DNA of 64,000 nucleotides from Desulfuromusa sp. (GCA_016744675.1 JADGDX010000007.1:31256-95255); one strand, 5' to 3'. Counted from the first letter of the stretch, positions 48,292-58,025 are shown. Made by a program: numbers and translations. Notes: generated by a model not told the origin, from the sequence alone.

Positions 48292-50082
48292 ATGACAACG
48301 GTCAATTCTAAACTCCCTGCAAATTTATTTGTGTCTGCTACGACATCTCCACTTCGTGTTGCTGAAGAGCTAAAGATTGATCTGACGCCTGGCCAGTTGG
48401 TTCGGGCCACGGTAATCGAATCTGAACTGGGGAAGGTGATTTTAGAAGTCCATCGTCAGCATTATCTTGCCAAAGGTGAGAGGGAATTGCGGGTTGGCCA
48501 GAGCCTTGATCTCCGCGTATTGCAAACGCAACCGCAGATTGAATTCAAAGTTATAAAAGCACCCTTAAACGATAAGTTAAGTCAGTCTCTTCCGTTGCTG
48601 TCTCGGTCATTTGATTGGAGTCAGTTGGTTGGGCAGTTACAGCAGAAACTGGAGCAGAACCCTCAGTCAGGCCCCCAAGTTTATCGGCAATTGCAACAAA
48701 TCTTAGATCCTTCCAGTGGAGTACCTGCATCCCTGAAGGCGGACGTCGCTCTCATTGTTGCTCAGTTGCAACAATTAGGTTCTTCTGGCGAGGCTTCCTT
48801 GGGTAAACTTCTGCCCCCGACTCATGCTTTTTCATCCCCTTTGTTAAAGAATAGTCAGCAGTTTGCTCTATCAAAAACGATCGCAGAATTAACAATAAGC
48901 CTCAAAAATCAGTTATCTTTGTTACCAAAAGAAAAATCTCAGCCCATGCCAAAAAACTGGTATCCCGAAACACGCCATCTTTTGGCTCCATTGCAAACAG
49001 TGCGGACTTTGCCACAGTTTGCGGCACCGCAACGTCAACTTTTGGTTGCGGTCCTCAGTCAGATGAAGCAACACCCTAGAGTTTCTCCGCAGTTGACTCG
49101 GGAGGTGGAGCGGATTTTGGTTCAAGTTGAAAAACAGGGAGGACCGGAGGTTTTTGCGCCGCCAACCAAGGGGGAGGTTAACCACCTCAGAGGGGATACT
49201 TCTCCTGTGCGGCTGGATCTCCCTGCCTCCCCCTCATTTACTCATTCCCGCTCAGAGCTATTGCCCCAGGCCCAAGAAAGAGAGATCCCGGTATCGCTAG
49301 GGGCCGATATAAAACAAGTTCTCGCCCAGGTGGAGCTGGTTCAGGCGAAAAAACAGCCACTTGCACCGGAGCTATTGGGGCGGTTGGAAGGATTGCTGGA
49401 AAGGGTACGACAACTGCCGCAAAAGACGGATGGCGCGCCGATACTGATCCCCAATCTTGAGCAGATTGTCGGTCAGCTGGAACAGCTTGTTTCTCAGCGC
49501 CCGATCGTACCGCAAGGTGGTCAACTTGGTTTGTTGTCACAATTATTTGGATTTCACCTTGAAGCAGAACTTTTGCAAGGAAAGAAAAAGGTCGTTTTGG
49601 AGAGCCTGAAGGCGAGCCTGTTGGGTTTACAAAAAGATATGGGAGATGATGTGGCAGAGCCACTGCGTCGCCTCGAACTCTTTCAGCTTTGTAAGGCGAA
49701 GTTTGCTGAAGAGCAAATTCAGTTTTTGCCCTTGCCATTCAATGAGTTAGAGGATGGCTATTTATTGGCAGAAAGACAGTCGCAGACAGAAGATGAAAAT
49801 ACAGAGGCTCCATATCAAATGTCTCTGTCGTTACGATTGTCAGCTCTTGGGAATCTTCGCGTTGATATGCTTTATGAAGAGGGTGGTTTGCATTTGCGCT
49901 TAGCATGCCAGGATCGCGAGAAAATGACATATGTCCAGGGTTGTGCTGACGAACTGAAGGAAGGTCTCAATGCCGTAGCTCTTAAAGGGATCAGTTTTAG
50001 TCGTGATGCACAGTTACCAGCGAAGCAGTTGCAAGAACGACTGCAGCCAGATTCATCTAATATGTTGGATGCGAGAATTTAA
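48292..50082 (+). CDS. fliK: FliK-like flagellar hook-length control protein
   Basis: 596 aa, Gln/Leu/Pro-rich and variable through the first 470 residues, with the C-terminal Flg_hook-type domain (LPLPFNELEDGYLLAERQ, SLSLRLSALGNLRVDMLYEEGG-type strands, HLRLACQDREK). Proline/Gln-rich ruler followed by a compact C-terminal domain is the FliK layout. The N-terminal stretch VRATVIESELGKVILEVHRQ resembles the duplicated domain of some deltaproteobacterial FliK-like proteins. The next gene, an FlhB C-terminal homologue, is the known interaction partner type. The assignment rests on the C-terminal part and context. Confidence 0.72.
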   Translation: MTTVNSKLPANLFVSATTSPLRVAEELKIDLTPGQLVRATVIESELGKVILEVHRQHYLAKGERELRVGQSLDLRVLQTQPQIEFKVIKAPLNDKLSQSLPLLSRSFDWSQLVGQLQQKLEQNPQSGPQVYRQLQQILDPSSGVPASLKADVALIVAQLQQLGSSGEASLGKLLPPTHAFSSPLLKNSQQFALSKTIAELTISLKNQLSLLPKEKSQPMPKNWYPETRHLLAPLQTVRTLPQFAAPQRQLLVAVLSQMKQHPRVSPQLTREVERILVQVEKQGGPEVFAPPTKGEVNHLRGDTSPVRLDLPASPSFTHSRSELLPQAQEREIPVSLGADIKQVLAQVELVQAKKQPLAPELLGRLEGLLERVRQLPQKTDGAPILIPNLEQIVGQLEQLVSQRPIVPQGGQLGLLSQLFGFHLEAELLQGKKKVVLESLKASLLGLQKDMGDDVAEPLRRLELFQLCKAKFAEEQIQFLPLPFNELEDGYLLAERQSQTEDENTEAPYQMSLSLRLSALGNLRVDMLYEEGGLHLRLACQDREKMTYVQGCADELKEGLNAVALKGISFSRDAQLPAKQLQERLQPDSSNMLDARI

Positions 50083-50086
50083 AACT

Positions 50087-50377
50087 ATGGGCAAGAGATC
50101 AAGGCCAAATCGACTGCAGGCTGTTGCGCTTCATTATGAGGACCATTTTGAGGCGACTCCGAAAGTTGTCGCGACGGGGCGAGGAGATCTGGCACAACAA
50201 ATCATCGCAGCAGCAGAAGCTGCGGGGGTCGATATTGTTCAGGATCCAGACCTTTTGGAAGTTTTAGGGCGTGTCCCGGTGGGTGAAGATATCCCTGCTG
50301 AATTATTTCAGGCTGTAGCAGAAATACTGGCATTTCTCTATCGGATTAATGGCCGATATGAGACTGGAGTCGATTGA
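50087..50377 (+). CDS. FlhB C-terminal-domain-like protein (FhlB/YlqH type)
   Basis: 96 aa. The sequence AVALHYEDHFEATPKVVATG and LGRVPVGEDIPAELFQAVAEILAFLY corresponds to the cytoplasmic export-switch domain of FlhB, without the membrane part and without the NPTH autocleavage site. Such stand-alone FhlB proteins occur next to fliK in many bacteria and may substitute for the FlhB C-terminal domain. The ATG at 50087 is 4 bp after the fliK-like stop. Confidence 0.85.
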   Translation: MGKRSRPNRLQAVALHYEDHFEATPKVVATGRGDLAQQIIAAAEAAGVDIVQDPDLLEVLGRVPVGEDIPAELFQAVAEILAFLYRINGRYETGVD

Positions 50378-50426
50378 AAAAGCACTTTACAGTTTCCAAT
50401 CTGTTGGTGTAGAGTTCCCAGTTCGC

Positions 50427-50514
50427 GGAGAGGTGACCGAGAGGCCGATGGTGCTCGCCTGGAAAGCGGGTGTAGTTCACGCTACCCGGGGTTCGAATCC
50501 CCGCCTCTCCGCCA
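50427..50514 (+). tRNA. tRNA-Ser (anticodon GGA)
   Basis: An 88-nt class II tRNA. Acceptor stem GGAGAGG / CCTCTCC, discriminator G and encoded CCA; D-arm around GACCGAGAGGCCGATGG; anticodon loop CTGGAAA reading GGA (Ser codons UCC/UCU); long variable arm; T-arm with GGTTCGAATCC. It stands alone, 50 bp behind the flagellar block. Its 3' end is repeated 200 bp downstream. Confidence 0.95.
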
Positions 50515-50716
50515 TAATAAAAGAATGACCCACTGTGCATGAAGTAACCTGAGCAGTACGCAAAAGGTAGCGCTTAGGGGATCCGAAGCGGAGCGAACGC
50601 TGACTTAATGTCAGAAGAGCAAACAGGATGTTTGCGGCAGTGAGTGTAGGGGAGGTTACGCAGGAATCGACGTGATGTCGATGATGTAGTGACCGAATCC
50701 CCGCCTCTCCGCCATA
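50494..50716. repeat. Direct repeat of the tRNA-Ser 3' end (att-like)
   Basis: The last 21 nt of the tRNA including CCA, plus two further bases (50494-50516), are repeated exactly at 50694-50716, 200 bp away. Both copies begin CGAATCCCCGCC and end TCTCCGCCATA. This is the pattern of attL/attR left by tRNA-targeting integrases. The 177-bp interval holds no gene, so any element is gone or reduced to a scar. Confidence 0.7.
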
Positions 50717-51228
50717 GTTTGTAGGACTGATGAAAAACGCTCATCTGCGGCGTTACCCTCAATCTACATCAACGACGTACCATTGAGGTACGTCTTATTC
50801 TGTAGCTTTCGGGTGCCTTGCATATGAACATTTTTGATCAGCCTTGTCGTATTTTGCCATGTTCCGAGTGGTGCTTGCTTTTGAATGGTTTCCCGTATGA
50901 CGCAGCCGTAATGTGTCATCAGATTTGAGAAAAAGAGTGGCAAATGTTTGAGCGAAGCGAGTTTTTGCCGCTTCTCAAAGCAGGTGTCACATGGAGGGAA
51001 ACCTGCCGTAGGTAGGCAAGGAGTTCGGGCGGTTTTCTTTGCTTCGTTTCTTTGAACGTACAAAGAAATGAAGGCGTCGAGTGGGGCCGCAACCCCGCGA
51101 CCTTGACCCTGTTTTTGTTTTTTAAGTATTGATGAAAAGTTTTTAAATATAGTGCTGGCAATCACCAGCATTGCCCACAAGAAAGTTTTGTACTATACAT
51201 ATTCTTCTGGTCATCGTTGCCGGTAGAA
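50717..51228. other. Gene-free region between the tRNA repeat and SRP RNA
   Basis: About 510 bp. Minus-strand frames (for example 50764-51180) are open but look unlike a real protein and lack a ribosome-binding site. The part around 51040-51115 (AAAGAAATGAAGGCGTCGAG, GGGGCCGCAACCCCGCGACC) is G/C-rich in the style of a dispersed noncoding repeat. Nothing firmer can be said. Confidence 0.4.
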
Positions 51229-51334
51229 GTGACAGTCAGGTCCCGCGCAACAGACATCCGTGAACCCCGTCAGGCCCGGAAGGGAGCAGCGGTAACGGTT
51301 TTGAACGTGTGCCGTGGGAGTGCCTGACTGTCAC
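51229..51334 (+). ncRNA. ffs: Signal recognition particle RNA (4.5S RNA)
   Basis: The hallmark SRP helix 8 sequence GTCAGGCCCGGAAGGGAGCA with the following GCGGTAACG is present at 51270-51297. The ends pair as GTGACAGTCAGG (51229-51240) with CCTGACTGTCAC (51323-51334), and flanking TTGCCGG/CCGGCAA could extend the helix in the precursor. Small bacterial SRP RNA binds Ffh for membrane protein targeting. Its place just upstream of dnaX is common in bacteria. Confidence 0.93.
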
Positions 51335-51382
51335 TTGTGCCGGCAATTCTTTTTGCTGCCTTGCTTTTTTTGGAGAATGATC

Positions 51383-53053
51383 ATGTCCTATCAGGTTCTG
51401 GCTCGGAAATGGCGGCCGCAATTATTTGAAGACCTGGTGGGTCAGGAGCATGTCAGCCAAACGCTGAAAAATGCGATTACTGCCGACCGGGTCCACCATG
51501 CGTTTCTTTTTACCGGTGCTCGTGGCGTCGGAAAAACCTCTGCAGCCCGGATTTTTGCCAAAGCCCTTAATTGTGAGAGTGGGCCAACGACTCAACCGTG
51601 TGGTACCTGCCCGTCGTGTATTGACATCACTAAGAGTCAGGGAATTGATGTTCTAGAGATTGACGGAGCGTCTAATACCGGGGTCGATGATATTCGGGAA
51701 TTACGTGAAAATATCCGTTACCTTCCGTCTCAATCACGCTATAAGATTTTTATCATTGACGAAGTCCACATGCTTTCGATCAATGCGTTTAATGCTCTAC
51801 TTAAAACCCTTGAAGAGCCTCCGGAACATGCCAAGTTTATCTTTGCTACAACCGAACCTCATAAAATTCCGATTACGATACTCTCTCGTTGTCAACGTTT
51901 TGATTTTAAGAAGATTGGTCTGAACCCACTGCAGGAACGCCTTCGCTACATTGCTGAGGAAGAAAAAATCAGTATTGAAGACGCTGGGCTCGCAATTATC
52001 GCGCGTAGTGGGGGTGGTAGTATGCGTGATGCTCTCTCGACTCTGGATCAGGTGGTCGCTTTTTGCGGTGAGCAGGTTGACGAGGAAGAGTTGCAAGGGT
52101 TGTTGGGGCTGGTGAGCCGGGCTCTGTTGCTGGCAACAATCAGGTTCATTCTCGAACGAAAGCCTGGGCAATTGTTGACGTTGGTTCAGAATGTTGATGA
52201 ACACGGACATTCTTTCCGACAGTTTTGTCAGCAACTGGTTGAGATGGTACGGGCTTTGGTTGTCCTTAAGGTTGTGACAGAGCCAGGCGATTTGATTGAT
52301 GTTGGTGAGGCGGAGTTGTTGGAACTCAAGAAAATGGCCGAACCTGCTTCGCTTGAAGATTTGCAGCGTGTGCTTGCTGTTTTAATTCGGACCGAGGCTG
52401 ATATTGCCGTATCAAATTTTCCCCGCTTGACGATGGAAATGGTTCTGGTGAAATTAGCCGGTTTGCCGTCAGGGATTGATGTTGCGACTTTAATTCAGCG
52501 CCTTGAGGGATTAGAAAAACAACTAGCCTCAGGGCTTCCGACTCCACAGCCAGCACCGGTAGAACAAAACCCGGTGTCAGCACCGGTTGAGGTTCCTCTC
52601 CCTGAAGAACCCACGGAAATAAAGCCTGTTGCAGCACCAATCGTTAATGCGACTGAAAAGAGTTGGGCTGGATTGGTGGAGTTTGTTAAGGGTCGCCGTA
52701 AGCCGCGAATTTCTTCCTTGCTTGAACAATCGAGCCTTCTTCATCTTGATCTGCCCTGTCTGCGGATCGGTATGCCTGGACGATATTTCAGCTTGGCCGA
52801 TAGTGAAATGCGTCAGGCCATTCAATTGTTGGCCGCGGAATACTTTTCAGGGACCGTTAAGATAGAGGTTGAAAAAATCGGAAATGGAGAGAAAGCGCCC
52901 CTATCTCTGCACGAGGAAAGAACTCAACAGGAGAGTGATCGAAAGAAGAAGTTGCGAGAAAATGCAATTGAACATCCACTGGTTAAGTCGGCTCTCGATA
53001 TATTTGGTGGAGAAATTGAAACTGTCCAGCCGATTGACAAGGGGTTTGTATAA
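51383..53053 (+). CDS. dnaX: DNA polymerase III subunits gamma/tau
   Basis: 556 aa starting at 51383 (MSYQVLARKWRPQLF), GGAG 7 bp upstream. AAA+ clamp-loader: Walker A GARGVGKTSAAR, a zinc-binding set (CESGPTTQPCGTCPSC), Walker B IDEVHML and sensor 1 TTEPHKIP. A proline-rich linker (about 395-430) precedes a short C-terminal domain. It is shorter than E. coli tau (643 aa), and I see no clear A/T slippery heptamer for producing gamma. Part of the ffs-dnaX-ybaB-recR block found widely. Confidence 0.95.
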   Translation: MSYQVLARKWRPQLFEDLVGQEHVSQTLKNAITADRVHHAFLFTGARGVGKTSAARIFAKALNCESGPTTQPCGTCPSCIDITKSQGIDVLEIDGASNTGVDDIRELRENIRYLPSQSRYKIFIIDEVHMLSINAFNALLKTLEEPPEHAKFIFATTEPHKIPITILSRCQRFDFKKIGLNPLQERLRYIAEEEKISIEDAGLAIIARSGGGSMRDALSTLDQVVAFCGEQVDEEELQGLLGLVSRALLLATIRFILERKPGQLLTLVQNVDEHGHSFRQFCQQLVEMVRALVVLKVVTEPGDLIDVGEAELLELKKMAEPASLEDLQRVLAVLIRTEADIAVSNFPRLTMEMVLVKLAGLPSGIDVATLIQRLEGLEKQLASGLPTPQPAPVEQNPVSAPVEVPLPEEPTEIKPVAAPIVNATEKSWAGLVEFVKGRRKPRISSLLEQSSLLHLDLPCLRIGMPGRYFSLADSEMRQAIQLLAAEYFSGTVKIEVEKIGNGEKAPLSLHEERTQQESDRKKKLRENAIEHPLVKSALDIFGGEIETVQPIDKGFV

Positions 53054-53199
53054 AACAATCTCGCCGCCGGTTTGTATATAAAACTATGGAGGCAAATTTT
53101 CGTAATTGCTTGATTTTACACCTGAATCATATCGGGGGAGTTGTCAATCTTTCCCCTATATCAATACATCAAATTTCACATCATGGAGGATTAAGGTAA

Positions 53200-53514
53200 A
53201 TGGCAAAAGGACTTGGAAATATCATGAAGCAGGCCCAGCAGATGCAGGCCAAGATTGCTCGGGTACAGCAGGAACTTGAAAGTAAAGAGGTCGAGGCAAC
53301 TGCAGGCGGTGGAATGGTGACAGCACGCGCCAATGGAAAGCAGCAGATCCTTGATTTGAAAATTGAAAAAGATGTGGTCGATCCTGAAGATATCGAGATG
53401 CTCCAAGACTTGGTTGTTGCGGCAATCAATGAGGCGATTAAGAAGAGTCAAGATATGATTCAGGGAGAAATGAGCAAGGTGACAGGTGGAATGAATATTC
53501 CGGGAATGTTTTAG
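53200..53514 (+). CDS. ybaB: YbaB/EbfC nucleoid-associated protein
   Basis: 104 aa. MKQAQQMQAKIARVQQELES, the Gly-rich TAGGGMVTARANGKQQ and DLVVAAINEAIKKSQDM segments are standard for YbaB/EbfC, a small dimeric DNA-binding protein. It sits in the conserved order dnaX-ybaB-recR, 146 bp behind dnaX. Confidence 0.95.
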   Translation: MAKGLGNIMKQAQQMQAKIARVQQELESKEVEATAGGGMVTARANGKQQILDLKIEKDVVDPEDIEMLQDLVVAAINEAIKKSQDMIQGEMSKVTGGMNIPGMF

Positions 53515-53694
53515 CGAAAGTAAAACTATTTCTTAAGAGTGAAGGTAGGGGATTGAAATTGTGACGCTCAGATGGTAGAGTTCTTTTTGGTCTGACCAAT
53601 GATCCGCTAGTTTTTTTGGTGAAATTGTATATTTTTAGTGTCCCTTAAAACGTCATTTCATTTAGCTTAAACTATTGGATCTAGGAGAGATTTC

Positions 53695-54294
53695 ATGCTA
53701 GGCTCGCTTCCGTCTTTCGCTCGATTAGAGGCTGAGTTGGGAAAACTTCCGGGGGTTGGAAGAAAAACAGCTGCTCGGTTAGCGTTCCATCTTTTGCGAA
53801 CCTCTGAGCAAAATGTTGAGGCTTTGGCTGCGGCTTTGTTGGAGATGAGACGCAAGGTTTGCTTATGCACACGCTGTTTTCATATTGCTGAAGAGGAACT
53901 GTGCCAGATCTGTCGCAATCCTGTCCGTGAGGCGCATATCCTTTGTGTTGTTCAGGAACCGCAGGATCTTTTAGCGATTGAGAGAAGTCACTCCTATCCC
54001 GGTCTTTACCACGTTCTACATGGAGCACTTTCGCCGCTAGATGGTGTCGGGCCAGACGATTTAAAGATTCCACAACTGTTGCAACGTTTGGAACAAGAGC
54101 CTATACGTGAAATTATTCTAGCGACTAATTTTACCGTAGAGGGAGAGGCAACAGCTTTATATCTGGGACAACTTTGTAAGGAAAAGGGGATCCAGGTGAC
54201 GCGATTGGCCCATGGTATCCCTTCCGGCGGAGATCTGGAATATATTGATTCAGGGACGGTCCAACAGGCTGTCACAGGACGCCGTGAATTCTGA
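53695..54294 (+). CDS. recR: Recombination protein RecR
   Basis: 199 aa. N-terminal helix-hairpin-helix (LGKLPGVGRKTAARLAFHLL), the C4 zinc finger (CTRCFHIAEEELCQIC), Toprim domain with VVQEPQDLLAIE, and the C-terminal Walker-B-like THLA-type segment (LAHGIPSGGDLEYID). RecR works with RecO/RecF in loading RecA at gaps. Its gap from ybaB (180 bp) is larger than usual and carries no recognisable element. Confidence 0.96.
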   Translation: MLGSLPSFARLEAELGKLPGVGRKTAARLAFHLLRTSEQNVEALAAALLEMRRKVCLCTRCFHIAEEELCQICRNPVREAHILCVVQEPQDLLAIERSHSYPGLYHVLHGALSPLDGVGPDDLKIPQLLQRLEQEPIREIILATNFTVEGEATALYLGQLCKEKGIQVTRLAHGIPSGGDLEYIDSGTVQQAVTGRREF

Positions 54295-54388
54295 TAAACA
54301 ATTTTTGTATGTAGATTGCTAAGAATAGCTAGTTTGTTTGTTTCGTTAAGATCAATATTTATTAACTCACTGTTTTAAGGAGGTAAGT

Positions 54389-57300
54389 ATGTCTCGGAAG
54401 ATGGTTAATATTGATGGTAATTCCGCCGTTGCGCATGTTGCTCATGCGACCAATGAGGTTATTGCTATCTATCCTATTACCCCATCGTCAGTCATGGGTG
54501 AAATTTCTGATGCCAAGAGTGCAGCTGGTGAAAAAAACATCTGGGGAACAGTCCCTAAGGTTGTTGAGTTGCAATCAGAAGCTGGTGCTGCTGGTACTGT
54601 TCATGGTGCTTTGCAAGCAGGTGCTCTGACAACAACGTTTACCGCGTCTCAGGGCTTGCTGTTGATGATTCCAAACATGTTCAAAATTGCCGGTGAATTG
54701 ACTCCGACAGTTTTCCATGTCTCGGCTCGTGCTATTGCTGCTCAAGCCTTGTCCATCTTCGGTGATCATTCTGACGTTATGGCTTGTCGTTCTACCGGTT
54801 GGGCGCAGCTTTGCTCTAACAACCCTCAAGAAGTTATGGATTTTGCTCTGATTTCACAAGCATCAACGCTGGAATCACGCGTTCCTTTCCTCCACTTCTT
54901 TGATGGTTTCCGGACTTCTTCTGAAGTACAGAAAATCGAAGAGTTATCTGCAGATGATATGCGCTACATGATCGATGAAGATCTCGTAACGGCACATCGC
55001 CAGCGTGCTCTTTCTCCAGATGCTCCTGTCTTGCGTGGTACCGCTCAAAACCCTGATGTATATTTCCAGGGACGTGAGACGGTTAATCCTTATTATGTCA
55101 ACCTTCCTGAGTTGGTCCAAGGGCAGATGGACAAGTTAGGTAAGATGGTTGGTCGTCAATATAACCTCGTTGATTATGTTGGTGCTCCAGACGCTGAGCG
55201 TGTCGTTGTTATGATGGGTTCTGGTTGTGAAGCGATGGAAGAGACTGTCAACTATTTGGTGGGCCAGGGCGAAAAAGTTGGTCTGATCAAGATCCGCTTG
55301 TTCCTCCCCTTCCCAATTGAGCAGTTCTGTAAAGCCCTCCCATCAACAGTTAAGCAGATTGCTGTTCTTGACCGCACCAAAGAGCCTGGTTCTATCGGTG
55401 AGCCTCTCTATCAAGCTGTTCGTACTGCTATCGGCGAAGGTATGGCTGATAAGCTGACTAGCTTCAGCGGTTATCCAAATATCGTTGGTGGTCGTTATGG
55501 TCTTGGTTCTTTCGAGTTTAACGCTGGGATGTGTAAAGGGGTTCTGGATAACCTTGCGGTTGCTAAGCCGAAAAACCATTTCATCATCGGTTTTGAAGAT
55601 GACATCCTTAAGGAGAGCCTTGATTTTGATCCAAACTTCTTGGTTCCTTTTGATGGTTATGCCGCTATGTTCTTTGGTCTAGGTTCAGATGGTACTGTTG
55701 GTGCCAATAAGAACTCAATCAAGATCATTGGTGATTGTACTGATAATAAAGTTCAAGCCTACTTTGTCTATGATTCGAAAAAAGCGGGAAGTATGACAAC
55801 CTCGCACTTGCGTTTTGGTAAGCAGGAAATCAAGACAACTTACCTGATTTCTCAGGCCGATTTTGTGGCTTGCCATAACTTCTCCTTCCTTGAGAAGTAT
55901 GACATGTTGAAGAGTGCGAAGGAGGGTGCAACATTCCTTCTTAATGCTGCCTTTGACAAAGACGAGGTATGGGCGCATCTGCCTAAGCTGGTTCAACAGC
56001 AAATTATCGATAAAAAGCTGAAATTCTTTGTTATTGATGGCATCTCTCTCGGAGAGAAGATTGGTCTTGGGCCTCGTATCAATGTCATCATGCAAACTGC
56101 ATTCTTCAAGATCTCAGGAATTATCCCTAAAGGCGAAGCGATTAAGCAGATCAAAGATGCAGTGGTCAAGACATACGGCAAAGCTGGCGAAAAAGTTGTC
56201 AGCATGAATCAGCAAGCTGTTGATGAAGGTCTGACTCATATCGCTGAGGTGACTGTTCCTGCAACAGCTGACAGCTCTATTGCGATGAAGACCGGTCAGT
56301 GGGATGGTTACTCTGAAACTGTTCAGAAAACACTGGGTCCAATCATCGATGGCTATGGTCATGAGTTGCCTCTCTCAGCAATGCCAGCAGACGGAACTTT
56401 CCCAACGAACACTGCTTGTGTTGAAAAACGTAACATCGCGGTCAATATCCCTGTTTGGGAAGAAGATGTCTGTATCCAGTGTGGAATCTGTTCTTTCGTT
56501 TGTCCACATGCCGCGATTCGGATGAAGATCTACGATGAGGGTGATGTCTCTGGTGCTCCAAAGACCTTTAAATCCTGTGCGCCAAAGGGTAAAGGGTTTG
56601 AGGGTAAGCTTTACACTTTGCAGGTTGCTCCTGAAGATTGTACTGGTTGTGGTGCTTGTGTTTATAACTGCCCAGCGAAGAGCAAAACTGAAGAAGGCCG
56701 TAAAGCAATCAATATGACTTTCCAGGCTCCTTTGCGTGAAGCAGAAGCAGAGAACTTTGAGTTTTTCCTCAATCTTCCTGACACTGACCCAGCATTGGTG
56801 AACCGTTCGACTCTTAAAGGAACTCAGCTCCTACCACCAATGTTTGAATTCTCCGGCGCCTGTGCCGGTTGTGGTGAGACCCCATTTGTTAAACTTTGCT
56901 CCCAATTGTTTGGTGATCGGATGCTCGTCGCAAATGCGACCGGTTGTTCATCGATCTATGGTGGCAACTTGCCGACTACTCCTTGGTCGACACGGAAAGA
57001 TGGTCTTGGGCCTTCATGGAGTAACTCTCTGTTTGAGGATACCGCTGAGTTTGGTTTCGGTATGCGTTTGGCTGTTGATAAGATGACTGCCTACGTTAGA
57101 GAGCTTCTGGAGCAAAACGTTGCTTGTAATTGTGCTGCCTGTAAAGGTTCTGCAGAGTTGAAAAAACAACTTCTGGATGCCGCTCAGGACAGTCAGGAAG
57201 CGATTGAGGAACAACGGGGCCGCGTAGCTGAACTGAAGGCGATTCTTGAAAAGTGTTCTGATAAAACCGCTAAGCCAATTTTGGTTAACATTAACTACCT

Positions 57301-57964
57301 GGTTAAGAAATCTGTCTGGGCTCATGGTGGTGATGGTTGGGCTTACGACATCGGTTACGGTGGTCTAGATCACGTTCTGGCTTCAGGTGAGAACATCAAT
57401 GTCTTGGTTATGGACACCGAGGTGTATTCCAACACGGGTGGACAGGCGTCTAAAGCTACGCCGATGGGCGCTGTTGCTCAGTTCGCTGCTGGTGGTAAGG
57501 TTCAGCCAAAGAAGGACCTGGGCATGATTGCTATGTCCTACGGCAATATTTATGTTGCTAAGGTGGCATTGTCAAACCCTGCTCAAGTGGTAAAAGCATT
57601 CATTGAAGCTGATGCTTATGATGGTCCTTCACTGATCATTGCTTATACTCATTGTATTGCCCACGGAATTGCAATGGATAGTGCCATTGAGGGTTGTAAG
57701 CAGGCTGTTGCTTCTGGTCACTGGCCTCTGTATCGTTACGATCCACAGCGGGCTGCTGAAGGTAAAAACCCACTGCAGCTTGAGAGTAAGGATCCAACGA
57801 TCTCTTTCTCTGATTATGCTCTTAAGCAGAACCGTTATAAAGTTCTGCAGAAGATCAATCCTGAAGCTGCTGAGACATTATTGGGTCAAGCCGATAAGCT
57901 TACGGCTGAGCGTTATGACATGCATAAAAAGCTGGCTGCAATGCAGTTTGGTGAAGATGAGTAA
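54389..57964 (+). CDS. por: Pyruvate:ferredoxin (flavodoxin) oxidoreductase, single-chain
   Basis: 1191 aa, all domains fused in the NifJ order: N-terminal pyrimidine-binding domain (MVNIDGNSAVAHVAHATNEV start), transketolase C-like domain, gamma domain, EKR segment, two-cluster ferredoxin domain (CIQCGICSFVCPHA near residue 695 and CTGCGACVYNCPA near 752), and C-terminal TPP domain (CAGCGETPFVKL, NATGCSSIYGG, plus GDGWAYDIGYGG). It converts pyruvate and CoA to acetyl-CoA, CO2 and reduced ferredoxin, and may run in reverse for carbon fixation. A strong AAGGAGG precedes the ATG; the terminator at 57989 makes it monocistronic. Highly expressed genes typically look like this in codon choice. Confidence 0.97.
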   Translation: MSRKMVNIDGNSAVAHVAHATNEVIAIYPITPSSVMGEISDAKSAAGEKNIWGTVPKVVELQSEAGAAGTVHGALQAGALTTTFTASQGLLLMIPNMFKIAGELTPTVFHVSARAIAAQALSIFGDHSDVMACRSTGWAQLCSNNPQEVMDFALISQASTLESRVPFLHFFDGFRTSSEVQKIEELSADDMRYMIDEDLVTAHRQRALSPDAPVLRGTAQNPDVYFQGRETVNPYYVNLPELVQGQMDKLGKMVGRQYNLVDYVGAPDAERVVVMMGSGCEAMEETVNYLVGQGEKVGLIKIRLFLPFPIEQFCKALPSTVKQIAVLDRTKEPGSIGEPLYQAVRTAIGEGMADKLTSFSGYPNIVGGRYGLGSFEFNAGMCKGVLDNLAVAKPKNHFIIGFEDDILKESLDFDPNFLVPFDGYAAMFFGLGSDGTVGANKNSIKIIGDCTDNKVQAYFVYDSKKAGSMTTSHLRFGKQEIKTTYLISQADFVACHNFSFLEKYDMLKSAKEGATFLLNAAFDKDEVWAHLPKLVQQQIIDKKLKFFVIDGISLGEKIGLGPRINVIMQTAFFKISGIIPKGEAIKQIKDAVVKTYGKAGEKVVSMNQQAVDEGLTHIAEVTVPATADSSIAMKTGQWDGYSETVQKTLGPIIDGYGHELPLSAMPADGTFPTNTACVEKRNIAVNIPVWEEDVCIQCGICSFVCPHAAIRMKIYDEGDVSGAPKTFKSCAPKGKGFEGKLYTLQVAPEDCTGCGACVYNCPAKSKTEEGRKAINMTFQAPLREAEAENFEFFLNLPDTDPALVNRSTLKGTQLLPPMFEFSGACAGCGETPFVKLCSQLFGDRMLVANATGCSSIYGGNLPTTPWSTRKDGLGPSWSNSLFEDTAEFGFGMRLAVDKMTAYVRELLEQNVACNCAACKGSAELKKQLLDAAQDSQEAIEEQRGRVAELKAILEKCSDKTAKPILVNINYLVKKSVWAHGGDGWAYDIGYGGLDHVLASGENINVLVMDTEVYSNTGGQASKATPMGAVAQFAAGGKVQPKKDLGMIAMSYGNIYVAKVALSNPAQVVKAFIEADAYDGPSLIIAYTHCIAHGIAMDSAIEGCKQAVASGHWPLYRYDPQRAAEGKNPLQLESKDPTISFSDYALKQNRYKVLQKINPEAAETLLGQADKLTAERYDMHKKLAAMQFGEDE

Positions 57965-57988
57965 AACTGGGATTTCCAGTTGAAAATT

Positions 57989-58025
57989 AAAAGCTCCCGA
58001 CATGAATGTGTCGGGAGCTTTTTTT
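57989..58025 (+). terminator. Rho-independent terminator of por
   Basis: AAAGCTCCCGACA and TGTCGGGAGCTTT form a 13-bp stem with a TGAATG loop and a seven-T tail. Confidence 0.94.

Noticed and set aside
50764..51180. Minus-strand 138-codon open frame
   Set aside because: No ribosome-binding site, odd composition, other frames are equally open, and no recognisable motif; more likely noncoding repeat sequence.
51383..53053. Programmed frameshift in dnaX
   Set aside because: No A6G/T-rich slippery heptamer with a following hairpin was seen in the middle of the gene.
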